Shown: in pieces, positions 8,661 to 16,268 of the stretch | Position numbering within the stretch: the stretch's first letter is position 1 | Layout of the letters: the number at the start of each line of letters is the position of its first letter | Assembly (NCBI RefSeq): GCF_003751225.1 | Contig: NZ_RJKE01000001.1 | Span: forward strand, 2,356,001-2,420,000 | DNA from: Actinocorallia herbida | Lineage (GTDB): Bacteria > Actinomycetota > Actinomycetes > Streptosporangiales > Streptosporangiaceae | DNA: 64,000 nucleotides | Direction of reading: 5' to 3' | The notes under the pieces: model-generated | Databases searched by the model: none | What the model was told of the DNA's origin: nothing | The model's input: the letters and a program-made list of their open reading frames with translations, nothing else | Program-made: the position numbers and the translations under genes

Positions 8661-9128
8661 ATGAAACTCACTCTCGAAGAGGCCGAGCAGATCATCGAGG
8701 CCGTCCTCAAGCAGGGCCAGAGCCTCGGCAAGGCGCTCAGCGTCGCCGTCGTCGACGAAGGCGGCTTCCTCAAGTCCGTCAAGCGCGCCGACGGGGCCCG
8801 GCCGCTCACCCCGTCGATCGCCCTGGCCAAGGCGTACAGCGCCGCGGTCATGGAGCGCCCGACGACGATGCTCAAGGACTGGGCGAACAGCAACCCGGGC
8901 TTCTTCGCCTCACTGTCGACCATGGGCACCCACCCGATCGTCGCCACCGAGGGCGGCGTGACCATCAAGCGGGACGGCGAGATCCTCGGCGGCCTCGGCG
9001 TCTCGGGCGGCACCCCCGCCGAGGACCAGCAGGCCTGCGACGACGTGCTCGCCGCGCTCGGCTACGAACTGGAGTTCCGCGCCTGGGGCAAGCCCGGCAA
9101 GTCCGCGGACGAGGCGGGGGAGAAGTAG
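8661..9128 (+). CDS. GlcG/HbpS family protein
   Basis: 155 aa and all family: LTLEEAEQIIEAVLKQ, VAVVDEGG at residue 30, TKAYSAAV-like segment AKAYSAAVM, and the C-terminal glycine-rich GGLGVSGG. HbpS of Streptomyces binds heme, while GlcG-like proteins often sit in glycolate or aromatic-degradation operons with undefined function. No signal peptide is seen, so it is probably cytosolic here. The gap after the hydrolase is 6 bp and the next gene starts 2 bp after its stop, so it is part of the operon. Confidence 0.88.
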   Translation: MKLTLEEAEQIIEAVLKQGQSLGKALSVAVVDEGGFLKSVKRADGARPLTPSIALAKAYSAAVMERPTTMLKDWANSNPGFFASLSTMGTHPIVATEGGVTIKRDGEILGGLGVSGGTPAEDQQACDDVLAALGYELEFRAWGKPGKSADEAGEK

Positions 9129-9130
9129 AC

Positions 9131-10168
9131 ATGGCCGACACGTTCAAATACCGCATCGACCACCACGGCAGCCTGATCCGTCCGGCCGAGGTGCTGGCGG
9201 CACGGGCTCGGCATGCGGCCGGCGAGCTGGACGCGGCGGGCCTGCGCGCGGCCGAGGACGCGGCCATCGCCGAGGCGGTGCGCTTCCAGCGCAAGCTCCG
9301 TCTGTCGGTCGTCACCGACGGCGACTTCCGCCGGGCCGACTTCCGCGGCGCGATCCTGGAGACGGTGCACGGCTTCCGGCGCACGGAGGAGGCCGACAAG
9401 TACGGCCGTCCGACCTGGCTGGCGTCCGCCGAGCTGAAGGCCGACGGCCCGCTCGTCGCCGCCGACGTCGCGGCGCTCGCCGAGCTGACCGGCGCCGCCG
9501 CCCCCAAGGCGACGCTGCCCTCGCCGGCCTACCTCGCGGCGACCTCGTTCGACCCGGCGGGCCCCTACAAGACCCCGGCCGAACTGGGCGAAGCCCTGGC
9601 CCGCGTCGTCCGCGCCGAGATCGAGGAGCTGATCGCGCGCGGCGTCCGCCTCATCCAGCTCAACAACTTCCGCTACCAGGCCTACCTCTTCGGCCGCGGC
9701 GGCCAGCCCCTCACCCTTGAGGAGGCCATCGCGATCGACGCCCTCGCCGTCTCCGTCGAGGACCGCCCCGAGGGCGTCCGCATCGGCCTCTGCCCCACCC
9801 ACAAGGCCGCGGACGTGGACCACGAGGCCGCCGCCCGCCTCTTCGCCGAACTCCCCGTGGACCGCTGGATCCTTCCCTACGACCAGGGCACCCAGGGCGA
9901 GACGGACCTCCTCAAGGCCGTCCCCGCCGACCGCGACGCCGCCCTCGGCATCGTCAGCCCCCGCGCCTCCGCCTTGGAGGACATCGACACGATCATGAAT
10001 CGCATGGACGTGGCCGCGGAGCTCAAGGACATCGAGGACATCGCGATCACCCCCTCGTCGGGCTTCTCCGACACCGCGGGCGCCCCCGAGATCTCCGCCG
10101 AGGACCAGCGCCGCAAGCTCGTGCACGTCGAGACCATCGCCCGCATGTGCTGGGGCAACGAGCTGTAG
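9131..10168 (+). CDS. Cobalamin-independent methionine synthase-like (MetE C-terminal / UROD-like) protein
   Basis: 345 aa TIM-barrel of the MetE C-terminal family (RIDHHGSLIRPAEVL at the N-terminus, DGDFRRADF near 55, LCPTHKAADVDH near 220). Stand-alone relatives are often annotated as methionine synthase but include epoxyalkane:CoM transferases and other alkyl transferases. The His-x-Cys zinc pair of true MetE is not evident: the equivalent stretch reads LCPTHK. The only late Cys is in MCWGNEL at the end. As the last gene of the catabolic operon it may transfer or remove an alkyl group, for example demethylation of a substrate. This is inference. Confidence 0.8.
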   Translation: MADTFKYRIDHHGSLIRPAEVLAARARHAAGELDAAGLRAAEDAAIAEAVRFQRKLRLSVVTDGDFRRADFRGAILETVHGFRRTEEADKYGRPTWLASAELKADGPLVAADVAALAELTGAAAPKATLPSPAYLAATSFDPAGPYKTPAELGEALARVVRAEIEELIARGVRLIQLNNFRYQAYLFGRGGQPLTLEEAIAIDALAVSVEDRPEGVRIGLCPTHKAADVDHEAAARLFAELPVDRWILPYDQGTQGETDLLKAVPADRDAALGIVSPRASALEDIDTIMNRMDVAAELKDIEDIAITPSSGFSDTAGAPEISAEDQRRKLVHVETIARMCWGNEL

Positions 10169-10203
10169 GACCACGAAGGGCGGGCCCCGCCACCGGGCTG
10201 TGT

Positions 10204-10947
10204 TCATCGGGTCCGGTGGTGGGCTCTTGGGGGGCCCTGCTTCGCCGGGGAGAACGAGGCGATCACCCGGTCGTCGACGGCGATCGACACGCAGCCGCAC
10301 GGCCGGGTGCTGTACCCGATGAGCCCCTCGGAGGTGCGGTGCCGTGAACGGAGCGTCCATCCGTGGTCCGGGGGCGCGGGCCTCCGGCACACGGGGCAGC
10401 GGGCCGGGCCGAAGCTGAGGATCCGGCCGGAGACATCGGGAGGGCCGGGCGGCCGGGCCGCCCCGGGCCGCTCCTCGGTGCCGATGTAGAGCCAGCCGAG
10501 GAGCCGCTCGGTGTCCTGGAGGCCCAGCATCCGGCGCGCGGGCCCGCTCTCGGTGTGCGGTCCCGTGCGCCAGACGCTGGCGTAGCCCCGCGCGTGCAGC
10601 AGCAGCATCAGCGAGTACGCCATCAACCCGGCCGCGATCAGCTGTTCCCACTCGGGCACCCGGTGGTCCGGTGCCGGGGCGAACACGAGGGTGGCCAGGA
10701 GGGGCGCTCGGGAGGTCTTCGCGGAGACCTGCGCGCGGCGTTCGGGCGGGGCGTCGGCGGCGAGACACGCACCGAGCTCCTCCCGTCCCGTCCCGCGGAG
10801 CAGGACCCACCGCCACGGGCGCAGCAGACCATGGTCGGGCGCGGCCGCCGCGAGTCTCACGAGCTCGGTGACCTCCCGATCGTCAGGAGCCGGCTCGATC
10901 AGCCGGTGCACGCTGCGCCGGGTCGCTATCGCCGTCGTCACGTCCAT
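10204..10947 (-). CDS. Nitroreductase-family protein with C-terminal zinc-ribbon-like extension
   Basis: 247 aa. Residues 1-175 are an FMN-binding nitroreductase domain (AIATRRSVHRL, APDHGLLRPWRWVLLRG, GWLYIGTEE). After a Pro-rich linker, residues 180-235 form a separate small module with Cys184-x2-Cys187 and Cys217-x-Cys219 (CPVCRRP ... RPCGC) and the stretch RTSEGLIGY, which looks like a metal-binding ribbon. The N-terminus overlaps the 3' end of the exporter gene by 65 bp. It is the last gene of a three-gene minus-strand operon. The substrate is unknown. Confidence 0.82.
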   Translation of the reverse strand: MDVTTAIATRRSVHRLIEPAPDDREVTELVRLAAAAPDHGLLRPWRWVLLRGTGREELGACLAADAPPERRAQVSAKTSRAPLLATLVFAPAPDHRVPEWEQLIAAGLMAYSLMLLLHARGYASVWRTGPHTESGPARRMLGLQDTERLLGWLYIGTEERPGAARPPGPPDVSGRILSFGPARCPVCRRPAPPDHGWTLRSRHRTSEGLIGYSTRPCGCVSIAVDDRVIASFSPAKQGPPRAHHRTR

Positions 10948-11827
10948 GGTCCGTCCCTTCCGATGGGGTGATCTGCGGGGGATGATGCCGGGTCCGCATC
11001 GTCCACGCGCCGGCGAGGACGATGAGGCCGACGGCGAGGAGCTGGCGTGCGGTGAGGCGTTCGCCCAGGAAGACCAGGCCGACGGCCGCGCCGACCGCGG
11101 GGCTGAGCGCCAGCAGCGCGCCGAACACGCGGAGTTCCGTCGTGCGCAGCGTCGTCATGTCCAGCGCGTAGGGCACGACCGAGGACAGGATCGCGACCAG
11201 GAACCCGAGGGGGATGACCCCGGGCTGCTCCAGCACGGCCCGTCCGTCGGCGACGGCCGCGATCGGGGTGAGGATCAGCGCCCCGACGGCGAGCGCGACG
11301 GTGAGACCGGCCCAGTCGAGGGTCAGCCGGCCGACCCGCTGGCTGAGGGCGACATAGGCGGTCCGGCACAGCGCCGCGATCCCGCCCAGGATGATTCCGG
11401 TGGCGGAGAGCGCGCCGCCGGGCACCGCGAGCAGGAGCACCCCGGCCAGCGCGAGCGACGCGGACGCGAGGTGCTCCAGCCTGCGGGACAGGACGAACGT
11501 GAGAGCCAGCGGACCGAGCAGTTCAAGGGTGGACGCCACGCCGATCGGGAGATGACCGATGGCCTGGAAGTAGGCCGTGTTCATCGCGGCGATCACCACT
11601 CCGAACGGGATCGCGACCCGCCACTGGCGGGCCGCGATCCGCCGTACCCGGGGGCGTACGACGATCCACATGATCATGGCGGCGAAGCCGAGGCGCAGCC
11701 CGGCGAGGCCGAGCGGTCCGACCTGGCCGTAGGCGTGCTTGGCGACGGCGGAACCCAGCTGAAGGCTGGTGATCTGGGCGAGGACCAGCACCGGCGCCGG
11801 GATCGCACGGCTTCTCATCATGATCAC
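10883..11827 (-). CDS. EamA-family (RhtA-like) exporter
   Basis: 314 aa drug/metabolite-transporter protein with ten predicted membrane helices in two EamA repeats. The second repeat has the family-typical VVPYALDMTTLR and LGERLTARQLLAVGLIVLAG. RhtA-like members export amino acids or small metabolites. Several in-frame ATGs occur at the start (MIMM), so the exact start is uncertain. It begins 11 bp after the diiron-oxidase-like gene and overlaps the nitroreductase gene by 65 bp, indicating one operon. Its polar C-terminal tail lies entirely in the overlap. Confidence 0.9.
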   Translation of the reverse strand: MIMMRSRAIPAPVLVLAQITSLQLGSAVAKHAYGQVGPLGLAGLRLGFAAMIMWIVVRPRVRRIAARQWRVAIPFGVVIAAMNTAYFQAIGHLPIGVASTLELLGPLALTFVLSRRLEHLASASLALAGVLLLAVPGGALSATGIILGGIAALCRTAYVALSQRVGRLTLDWAGLTVALAVGALILTPIAAVADGRAVLEQPGVIPLGFLVAILSSVVPYALDMTTLRTTELRVFGALLALSPAVGAAVGLVFLGERLTARQLLAVGLIVLAGAWTMRTRHHPPQITPSEGTDHGRDDGDSDPAQRAPADRAGS

Positions 11828-11838
11828 GGGCGCGGTGG

Positions 11839-12594
11839 CTACCGACGCATCTCGGCGGCCACCCCTTCCCAGAAGGACACGGTCAGGTCGCAGAAGCGGG
11901 TGAACGCCTCCACCACGACGCGGAGGTCCGCGGCGTCCCGGCAGACCGCGGCCGCGGAGAGCGCCGCCTGGATCTTGTGGTCCTTCTCGGCCTCGCCGAT
12001 GTGGATGTAGAAGTACTCGCAGGCCTCGTGGAAGTCGTCGTCGGTGTCGTACAGGGACTTGTAGTTGCGGACGCCCTCATAGAGGCGGGTGAGCATCGAG
12101 TAGGCGAGGTTCTCCTGGGCGAGCAGTGCCCCCTGGACGACGCGCTCGTCGTCGGAGGTGAACAGCTCCCGCTGTCCCGCGCTGAACGCCGTCGTGCCGG
12201 CCAGCGGGCGCTGCCGACGGAGCTCCTCGACCTGGACCGGACGGCCGTCGAGCCGGGTGAGGAGGTCGCTGAGGAACGTCTCCAGCAGGACGAGGTGCGC
12301 CTTGGCGGGGTCGCCGTTGCCGTACTCGGAGTAGAGGTTCTTCACGCACTCCACCCGGGCCGTCAGGTCCTCGGTGTTGAGCACGGACAGGGCGACCATC
12401 ACGCTGGTGTTCACCGTGCGGGCCAGGTACTGGCCGGCGAAGACACGGACTTCCGAAGGGGTCAGAGGGCCGGCCGTCCACCGGGTGTAGAACTCGTTGT
12501 TGAGCGCTTCGTGGCGGTGCACCGAATCGGCCAGCTCGGAGATCCTGTGTTCGACTTCCGCGTGGTCGATCCGCTCTGATGTGGCGGCGGTCAC
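11839..12594 (-). CDS. Heme-oxygenase-fold diiron oxidase-like protein (TenA/PqqC/CADD-like)
   Basis: 251 aa, all helical. Candidate iron ligands follow the heme-oxygenase-like diiron oxidase pattern: Glu90 and His100 in EYGNGDPAKAH (E-x9-H), Glu161 in LLAQENLAY, and His198, Glu203 and His206 in HIGEAEKDH. Characterised members perform N-oxygenation, decarboxylation or C-C cleavage of amino or fatty acids. The GTG start at 12594 is chosen because AGGAAG lies just upstream. The frame stays open further but with poor codon bias. The neighbouring exporter and nitroreductase suggest production and export of a small nitrogenous metabolite, or its detoxification. Confidence 0.78.
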   Translation of the reverse strand: MTAATSERIDHAEVEHRISELADSVHRHEALNNEFYTRWTAGPLTPSEVRVFAGQYLARTVNTSVMVALSVLNTEDLTARVECVKNLYSEYGNGDPAKAHLVLLETFLSDLLTRLDGRPVQVEELRRQRPLAGTTAFSAGQRELFTSDDERVVQGALLAQENLAYSMLTRLYEGVRNYKSLYDTDDDFHEACEYFYIHIGEAEKDHKIQAALSAAAVCRDAADLRVVVEAFTRFCDLTVSFWEGVAAEMRR

Positions 12595-12669
12595 GAGGGG
12601 TCTTCCTTTCTTCGAGTCGATATCCGGCGTTTGCTGGACATCTGACTCCCAGGCTGACGTCATGTCCTT

Positions 12670-13182
12670 ATGCAGTTCAACCATTACGGAGGAGAGGCCG
12701 CGATGCTCGCGGCAGACCTGGTGAACCTGACCGGCGAGTTCACCGCCGCTGACCTGGAGCCCCTTCTGGCGTCGCACGGAATCGTGGAGACCCGGCTTTC
12801 GGCGGAAGAGGTCGCGGATCTCGCCGACTGGGCGGACCGGCTCACCCCGGTCTTCGGCGCCCAGGACCTCGACGAGCGCTGCGCGAAGATCAACGCGCTG
12901 CTGGCCAGAACCGTCACCCGGCCGTACATCTCCATGCACGACCACCATCCGCACCTGCACTACAGCGTGCCGGGCGCGGGGGCGGTGGCGCGGATCCGCG
13001 CGGTGACCATCGCGGGACTGGCCTACGTGGTGTGCTTCGCGAGCGCCTCCCGGCTCGGCCGGTGCGCCCGCGGCCGTTGCACCACCGCCTTCGTCGACAC
13101 CTCGCGCAACGGCAGACGCGCCTACTGCTCGGTGCGCTGCGCGAACAACGACGCCGTCGCCCGGCACCGAAGCCGGTCCTGA
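12670..13182 (+). CDS. CGNR zinc-finger domain protein (ABATE/CGNR type regulator)
   Basis: 170 aa. An N-terminal helical region (residues 1-115) precedes a treble-clef-like zinc finger with four Cys: LGRCARGRCTTAF and AYCSVRCANN near residues 130-165. The hallmark CGNR is altered to CANN here. Such proteins are putative DNA-binding regulators in actinobacteria. It is transcribed divergently from the diiron-oxidase operon with only 75 bp between them, so it probably controls that operon. ATG at 12670 is the longest start, and an internal ATG at 12703 follows GGAGGAGAGGCC. Confidence 0.78.
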   Translation: MQFNHYGGEAAMLAADLVNLTGEFTAADLEPLLASHGIVETRLSAEEVADLADWADRLTPVFGAQDLDERCAKINALLARTVTRPYISMHDHHPHLHYSVPGAGAVARIRAVTIAGLAYVVCFASASRLGRCARGRCTTAFVDTSRNGRRAYCSVRCANNDAVARHRSRS

Positions 13183-13209
13183 GACGTGCCGCCGGGGCAT
13201 CATGGAGGG

Positions 13210-14202
13210 ATGGATCTCGTGACGCCGGTGTGCCGGATGCTGGGGATGCGCAGTCCGGTGGTGCAGGCCCCGATCGGGAGCGCGTCGACGCCCGAGCTCG
13301 CGGCGGCCGTCGCGAGGGCCGGGGGCCTGGGGACGCTGGCGCTGACCTGGGCGCCCGCCGCCGAGGTCGGACCCCGGGTCGCGCGGACGCTCGCGCTGTC
13401 CGACGGCGCGCCCATCGCGGTGAACCTCGTGCTCGCCTTCCCCGTCGCCGACCGCCTGGCCGAGTGCCTGGACGCCGGCGCCCGCATCGTGTCGACCTTC
13501 TGGGGCGATCCCGCCCCCCTCAACCCCCGCATCAAGGCCGCGGGCGCGGTGCACCTCCACACGGTCGGATCAGCCGCCGAGGCCGTCGCCGCAGCCGACT
13601 CCGGCGTGGACGTGATCATCGCCCAGGGCGCGGAAGCGGGCGGCCACGTGTGGGGGAAGGTCCCCACGATGGCACTGGTCCCGGCGGTCGTGGACGCCCT
13701 CGCGGGCCGCGCCCCGGTCATCGCGGCAGGCGGCATCGCCGACGGCCGCGGCCTCGCCGCGGCCCTGGCCCTGGGCGCCCAGGCCGCCTGGATGGGCACC
13801 CGCTTCCTCGCCTCCCACGAGGCCGCGACCCATGACGAATACCGCCGCCAGGTGCTCGCCGCCTCCGAGACCGCCTCCACCTACACCCTCGCCTTCGACG
13901 GCGGCTGGCCCGCCGCCCCCCACCGCGCCCTCCACAACTCCACCCTCGACGCCTGGACCACCGCAGGCCGCCCGCCCGCCCCGAACCGCCCGGGCGAAGG
14001 CGACGTACTGGCCCACGACCCCTCGGGCCGCCCCCACCTCCGCTACGCCGACACGATCCCCCTCCCCACCATGAACGGTGACCTGGAGGCCATGGCCCTC
14101 TACGCGGGCACCTCGGCGGCCCTGGTCCACGAAGTCCTCCCCGCCCCTCAGATCATCACCGACACCGTCCACCAGGCCCGCCGAATCCTCACCCCGACCT
14201 GA
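13210..14202 (+). CDS. Nitronate monooxygenase / 2-nitropropane dioxygenase-like flavoenzyme
   Basis: FMN-dependent TIM barrel of about 330 aa: CRMLGMRSPVVQAPIG at the start, IIAQGAEAGGH at residue 138, and the phosphate-binding segment AAGGIADGRGLAAALALGAQAAWMGTRF typical of the family (residues 175-205). It oxidises nitronates or related propionate-3-nitronate-like toxins. GGAGGG at 13204 abuts the ATG, so GTG 13219, nine bases downstream of that RBS, is an equally good or better start. It begins 27 bp after the CGNR gene. Confidence 0.88.
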   Translation: MDLVTPVCRMLGMRSPVVQAPIGSASTPELAAAVARAGGLGTLALTWAPAAEVGPRVARTLALSDGAPIAVNLVLAFPVADRLAECLDAGARIVSTFWGDPAPLNPRIKAAGAVHLHTVGSAAEAVAAADSGVDVIIAQGAEAGGHVWGKVPTMALVPAVVDALAGRAPVIAAGGIADGRGLAAALALGAQAAWMGTRFLASHEAATHDEYRRQVLAASETASTYTLAFDGGWPAAPHRALHNSTLDAWTTAGRPPAPNRPGEGDVLAHDPSGRPHLRYADTIPLPTMNGDLEAMALYAGTSAALVHEVLPAPQIITDTVHQARRILTPT

Positions 14203-14284
14203 CACCCCGGCTCGTCTGCGCATCGAGGGAGGATCGGCATGACCTCGTCGGCGCGTCTCTTCGCCGGTGGTCGTCGGAGGCGGG

Positions 14285-14581
14285 CTAGAGGGTGGTGCCG
14301 AACCAGACGGTGCGGTCGGTGAGGAGGGGGCGGACGGTTTCGATGATGTGCCGTTTGAAGTGGGGGGTTTCGGCGTGGGCGGCGAAAGCGGCCTCGTCGA
14401 CGTACTGCTCGTAGAGGGTGAAGGCGGCTTCGCCGGGGCCGGCGGTGGCGTCGGTGTGCACGATGTAGGCGAGGTTGCCGGGCTCGGTGGGGGTGCGGGA
14501 GGCCATCTGGGCCAGTTCGGCGCGGATCAGGTCGGCGTCGGACTCGGCGCAGCGGTAGTGGGCGATGACGGCGTAGGGCAT
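14285..14581 (-). CDS. Antibiotic biosynthesis monooxygenase (ABM/YgiN-like) domain protein
   Basis: 98 aa ferredoxin-like alpha+beta fold: YAVIAHYRCAESDADLI, AYIVHTD, FTLYEQYVDEAAFAAH and the conserved ETPHFK near residue 72. Family members are cofactor-free quinol monooxygenases or signalling/degradation enzymes that act on small aromatics. It reads convergently toward the nitronate monooxygenase and divergently from the second aldehyde dehydrogenase, so its promoter shares the space holding operator site 2 of the catabolic set. A role in the same quinone/catechol chemistry is plausible. Confidence 0.87.
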   Translation of the reverse strand: MPYAVIAHYRCAESDADLIRAELAQMASRTPTEPGNLAYIVHTDATAGPGEAAFTLYEQYVDEAAFAAHAETPHFKRHIIETVRPLLTDRTVWFGTTL

Positions 14582-14670
14582 GCGGGTCTCCAGGGGTGGG
14601 CGTAGGGGCTCGTCAGAGCGGGTTTCCCCACGATTTCACCATGCCGGAGATCGCGGACGGCTGACACGGT

Positions 14671-14689
14671 GTGCAAGCAATGGATGCCC
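14671..14689 (+). promoter_or_regulatory. Shared catabolic operator, site 2 (GTGCAA-N7-ATGCCC)
   Basis: The left half-site is perfect and the right half matches TTGCAC at 4 of 6 positions. The centre lies 101 bp before the aldehyde dehydrogenase ATG and 42 bp before a TAGGGT -10 candidate at 14722-14727. This is the same operator-to-minus-10 distance as at 17498-17516. It also lies upstream of the divergent ABM gene. Confidence 0.5.
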
Positions 14690-14780
14690 TCGGACGGATG
14701 GTTGCGGGGTCGCGGAATTTCTAGGGTGGGGGCCGCAAAGTGCACCCCGATTCACCATGCAGAGCCCTGAGGAGCCCGTG

Positions 14781-16235
14781 ATGGCCTTGCAGTCGATGGA
14801 GACGCTTTCCGGAGGACGCTGGGTGGGCGCCGACTCCTGGGTCGATGTCTACGATCCGACCGATGTGCGCGAGCCCGTCGCGGCGGTGCCCGCGCTCAGC
14901 CCGGAAGCCGTCACCGCGGCTTACGACGCCGCGGAGGCCGCGTTCGGCGTCTGGAAGCGGACGTCACCGTTCGAGCGGGCCAAGGTCTTCACCCGTGCCG
15001 CGGCGCTGCTGCGGGAGCGGGCGGCGGAGATCGCGGAGGCCGTGAGCACCGAGAACGGGAAGACCCGGGCGGAGGCGCGCGGAGAGACCGAGAAGGCCGC
15101 CGACTTCTTCGAGTACTACGCCGGGGTCGCCCGCGAGGGCTACGGCACGTTGATCCACGATGTGCGGCCCGGCACCCGGACCAGCTTCCAGAGCGAGCCG
15201 ATCGGCGTCGTGCTGGCGATCACGCCTTGGAACGATCCGCTGCTCACCCCGGCGCGCAAGCTCGCCCCGGCGCTGGCCGCGGGCAATACCGCGATCCTCA
15301 AGCCGGCCACCGAGACCCCGATGTCGGCGCTGCACCTGGCGCGCGCCCTGCACGACGCGGGCCTGCCCGCGGGCGTGCTCAACGTGGTGACGGGCCGGAC
15401 CGGCCTGATCTCCGACGCGCTCCTGGACGACCCGCGCATCACCGCGGTGACGTTCACCGGGAGCAACCAGGTCGGCGAGACCCTCCGCGTGCGGCTCGCC
15501 GCCCGGAACGTCAGGTTCCAGGGCGAGCTGGGCGGCAAGAACGCCTCGGTCGTCCTCGCCGACGCCGATCTCGAAGCCGCCGCGACGGCCGTGGTCGCCG
15601 CCTCGTTCGGCCAGGCGGGCCAGCGCTGCACCGCCACGAGCCGGGTGCTCGTCCAGCGCGAGATCCAGGACGCGTTCGCCGAGGCGCTCCGCGTCAGGGT
15701 CGCCGCGCTCCGCCTGGGCTCCGGCCGGGACGCCGACGTGAACGTCGGTCCGCTCGTCAGCCCCGGGCACCGCGACGGCGTCCTCGCCGACATCGACCGG
15801 GCCGTCGCGCAGGGCGCCAAGATCGACGTAGGTGGCGCCGCCCCCGAGGGCGAGGAGTACGCGAACGGCTGCTACGTCGCCCCGACGGTCCTCGCGGGGG
15901 TCACCCCCGAGATGGACGTCTGGCGGCACGAGGTCTTCGGCCCCGTCGTCGTGCTGCGCGCCTTCGACACGCAGGACGAAGCGATCGAGGCGGTCAACGA
16001 CTCCGATTTCGGGCTCGCCGCCGCGATCTTCACCCGTGACCTGGGCGCCGCGCACCGGTTCATCGAGGCGGTCGACTGCGGCCAGGTCGCGGTCAACACC
16101 ACCACCTCGGGCTGGGACGTGCACCACCCGTTCGGCGGATTCCGCGACTCCGGCTCGGCCTTCAAGGAGCAGGGGAGCGAGGCGCTGCGCTTCTACACCC
16201 GAGTGAAGACCGTCGCGATCCACTATGGAGGGTGA
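14781..16235 (+). CDS. Aldehyde dehydrogenase family protein
   Basis: 484 aa NAD(P)-dependent aldehyde dehydrogenase. It contains ITPWNDPLLTPARKLAPALA, TFTGSNQVG, general base Glu249 (FQGELGGKN) and catalytic Cys283 (GQRCTATSR). The start at ATG 14781 is set by GAGGAG six bases upstream. Members of this subgroup include alpha-ketoglutaric-semialdehyde and related sugar-acid aldehyde dehydrogenases, which would fit with the neighbouring 2-hydroxyglutarate oxidase. This is inference. It heads a two-gene unit under the shared operator. Confidence 0.9.
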   Translation: MALQSMETLSGGRWVGADSWVDVYDPTDVREPVAAVPALSPEAVTAAYDAAEAAFGVWKRTSPFERAKVFTRAAALLRERAAEIAEAVSTENGKTRAEARGETEKAADFFEYYAGVAREGYGTLIHDVRPGTRTSFQSEPIGVVLAITPWNDPLLTPARKLAPALAAGNTAILKPATETPMSALHLARALHDAGLPAGVLNVVTGRTGLISDALLDDPRITAVTFTGSNQVGETLRVRLAARNVRFQGELGGKNASVVLADADLEAAATAVVAASFGQAGQRCTATSRVLVQREIQDAFAEALRVRVAALRLGSGRDADVNVGPLVSPGHRDGVLADIDRAVAQGAKIDVGGAAPEGEEYANGCYVAPTVLAGVTPEMDVWRHEVFGPVVVLRAFDTQDEAIEAVNDSDFGLAAAIFTRDLGAAHRFIEAVDCGQVAVNTTTSGWDVHHPFGGFRDSGSAFKEQGSEALRFYTRVKTVAIHYGG

Positions 16236-16268
16236 CGGGCGGCGACGCCGCGGTAGGAAACGAACGGA

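Noticed and set aside
11839-13560. Extending the diiron-oxidase-like gene upstream to make a 570-residue protein
   Set aside because: The extra part overlaps the CGNR and nitronate monooxygenase genes antisense, has poor codon bias, and an RBS precedes GTG 12594.
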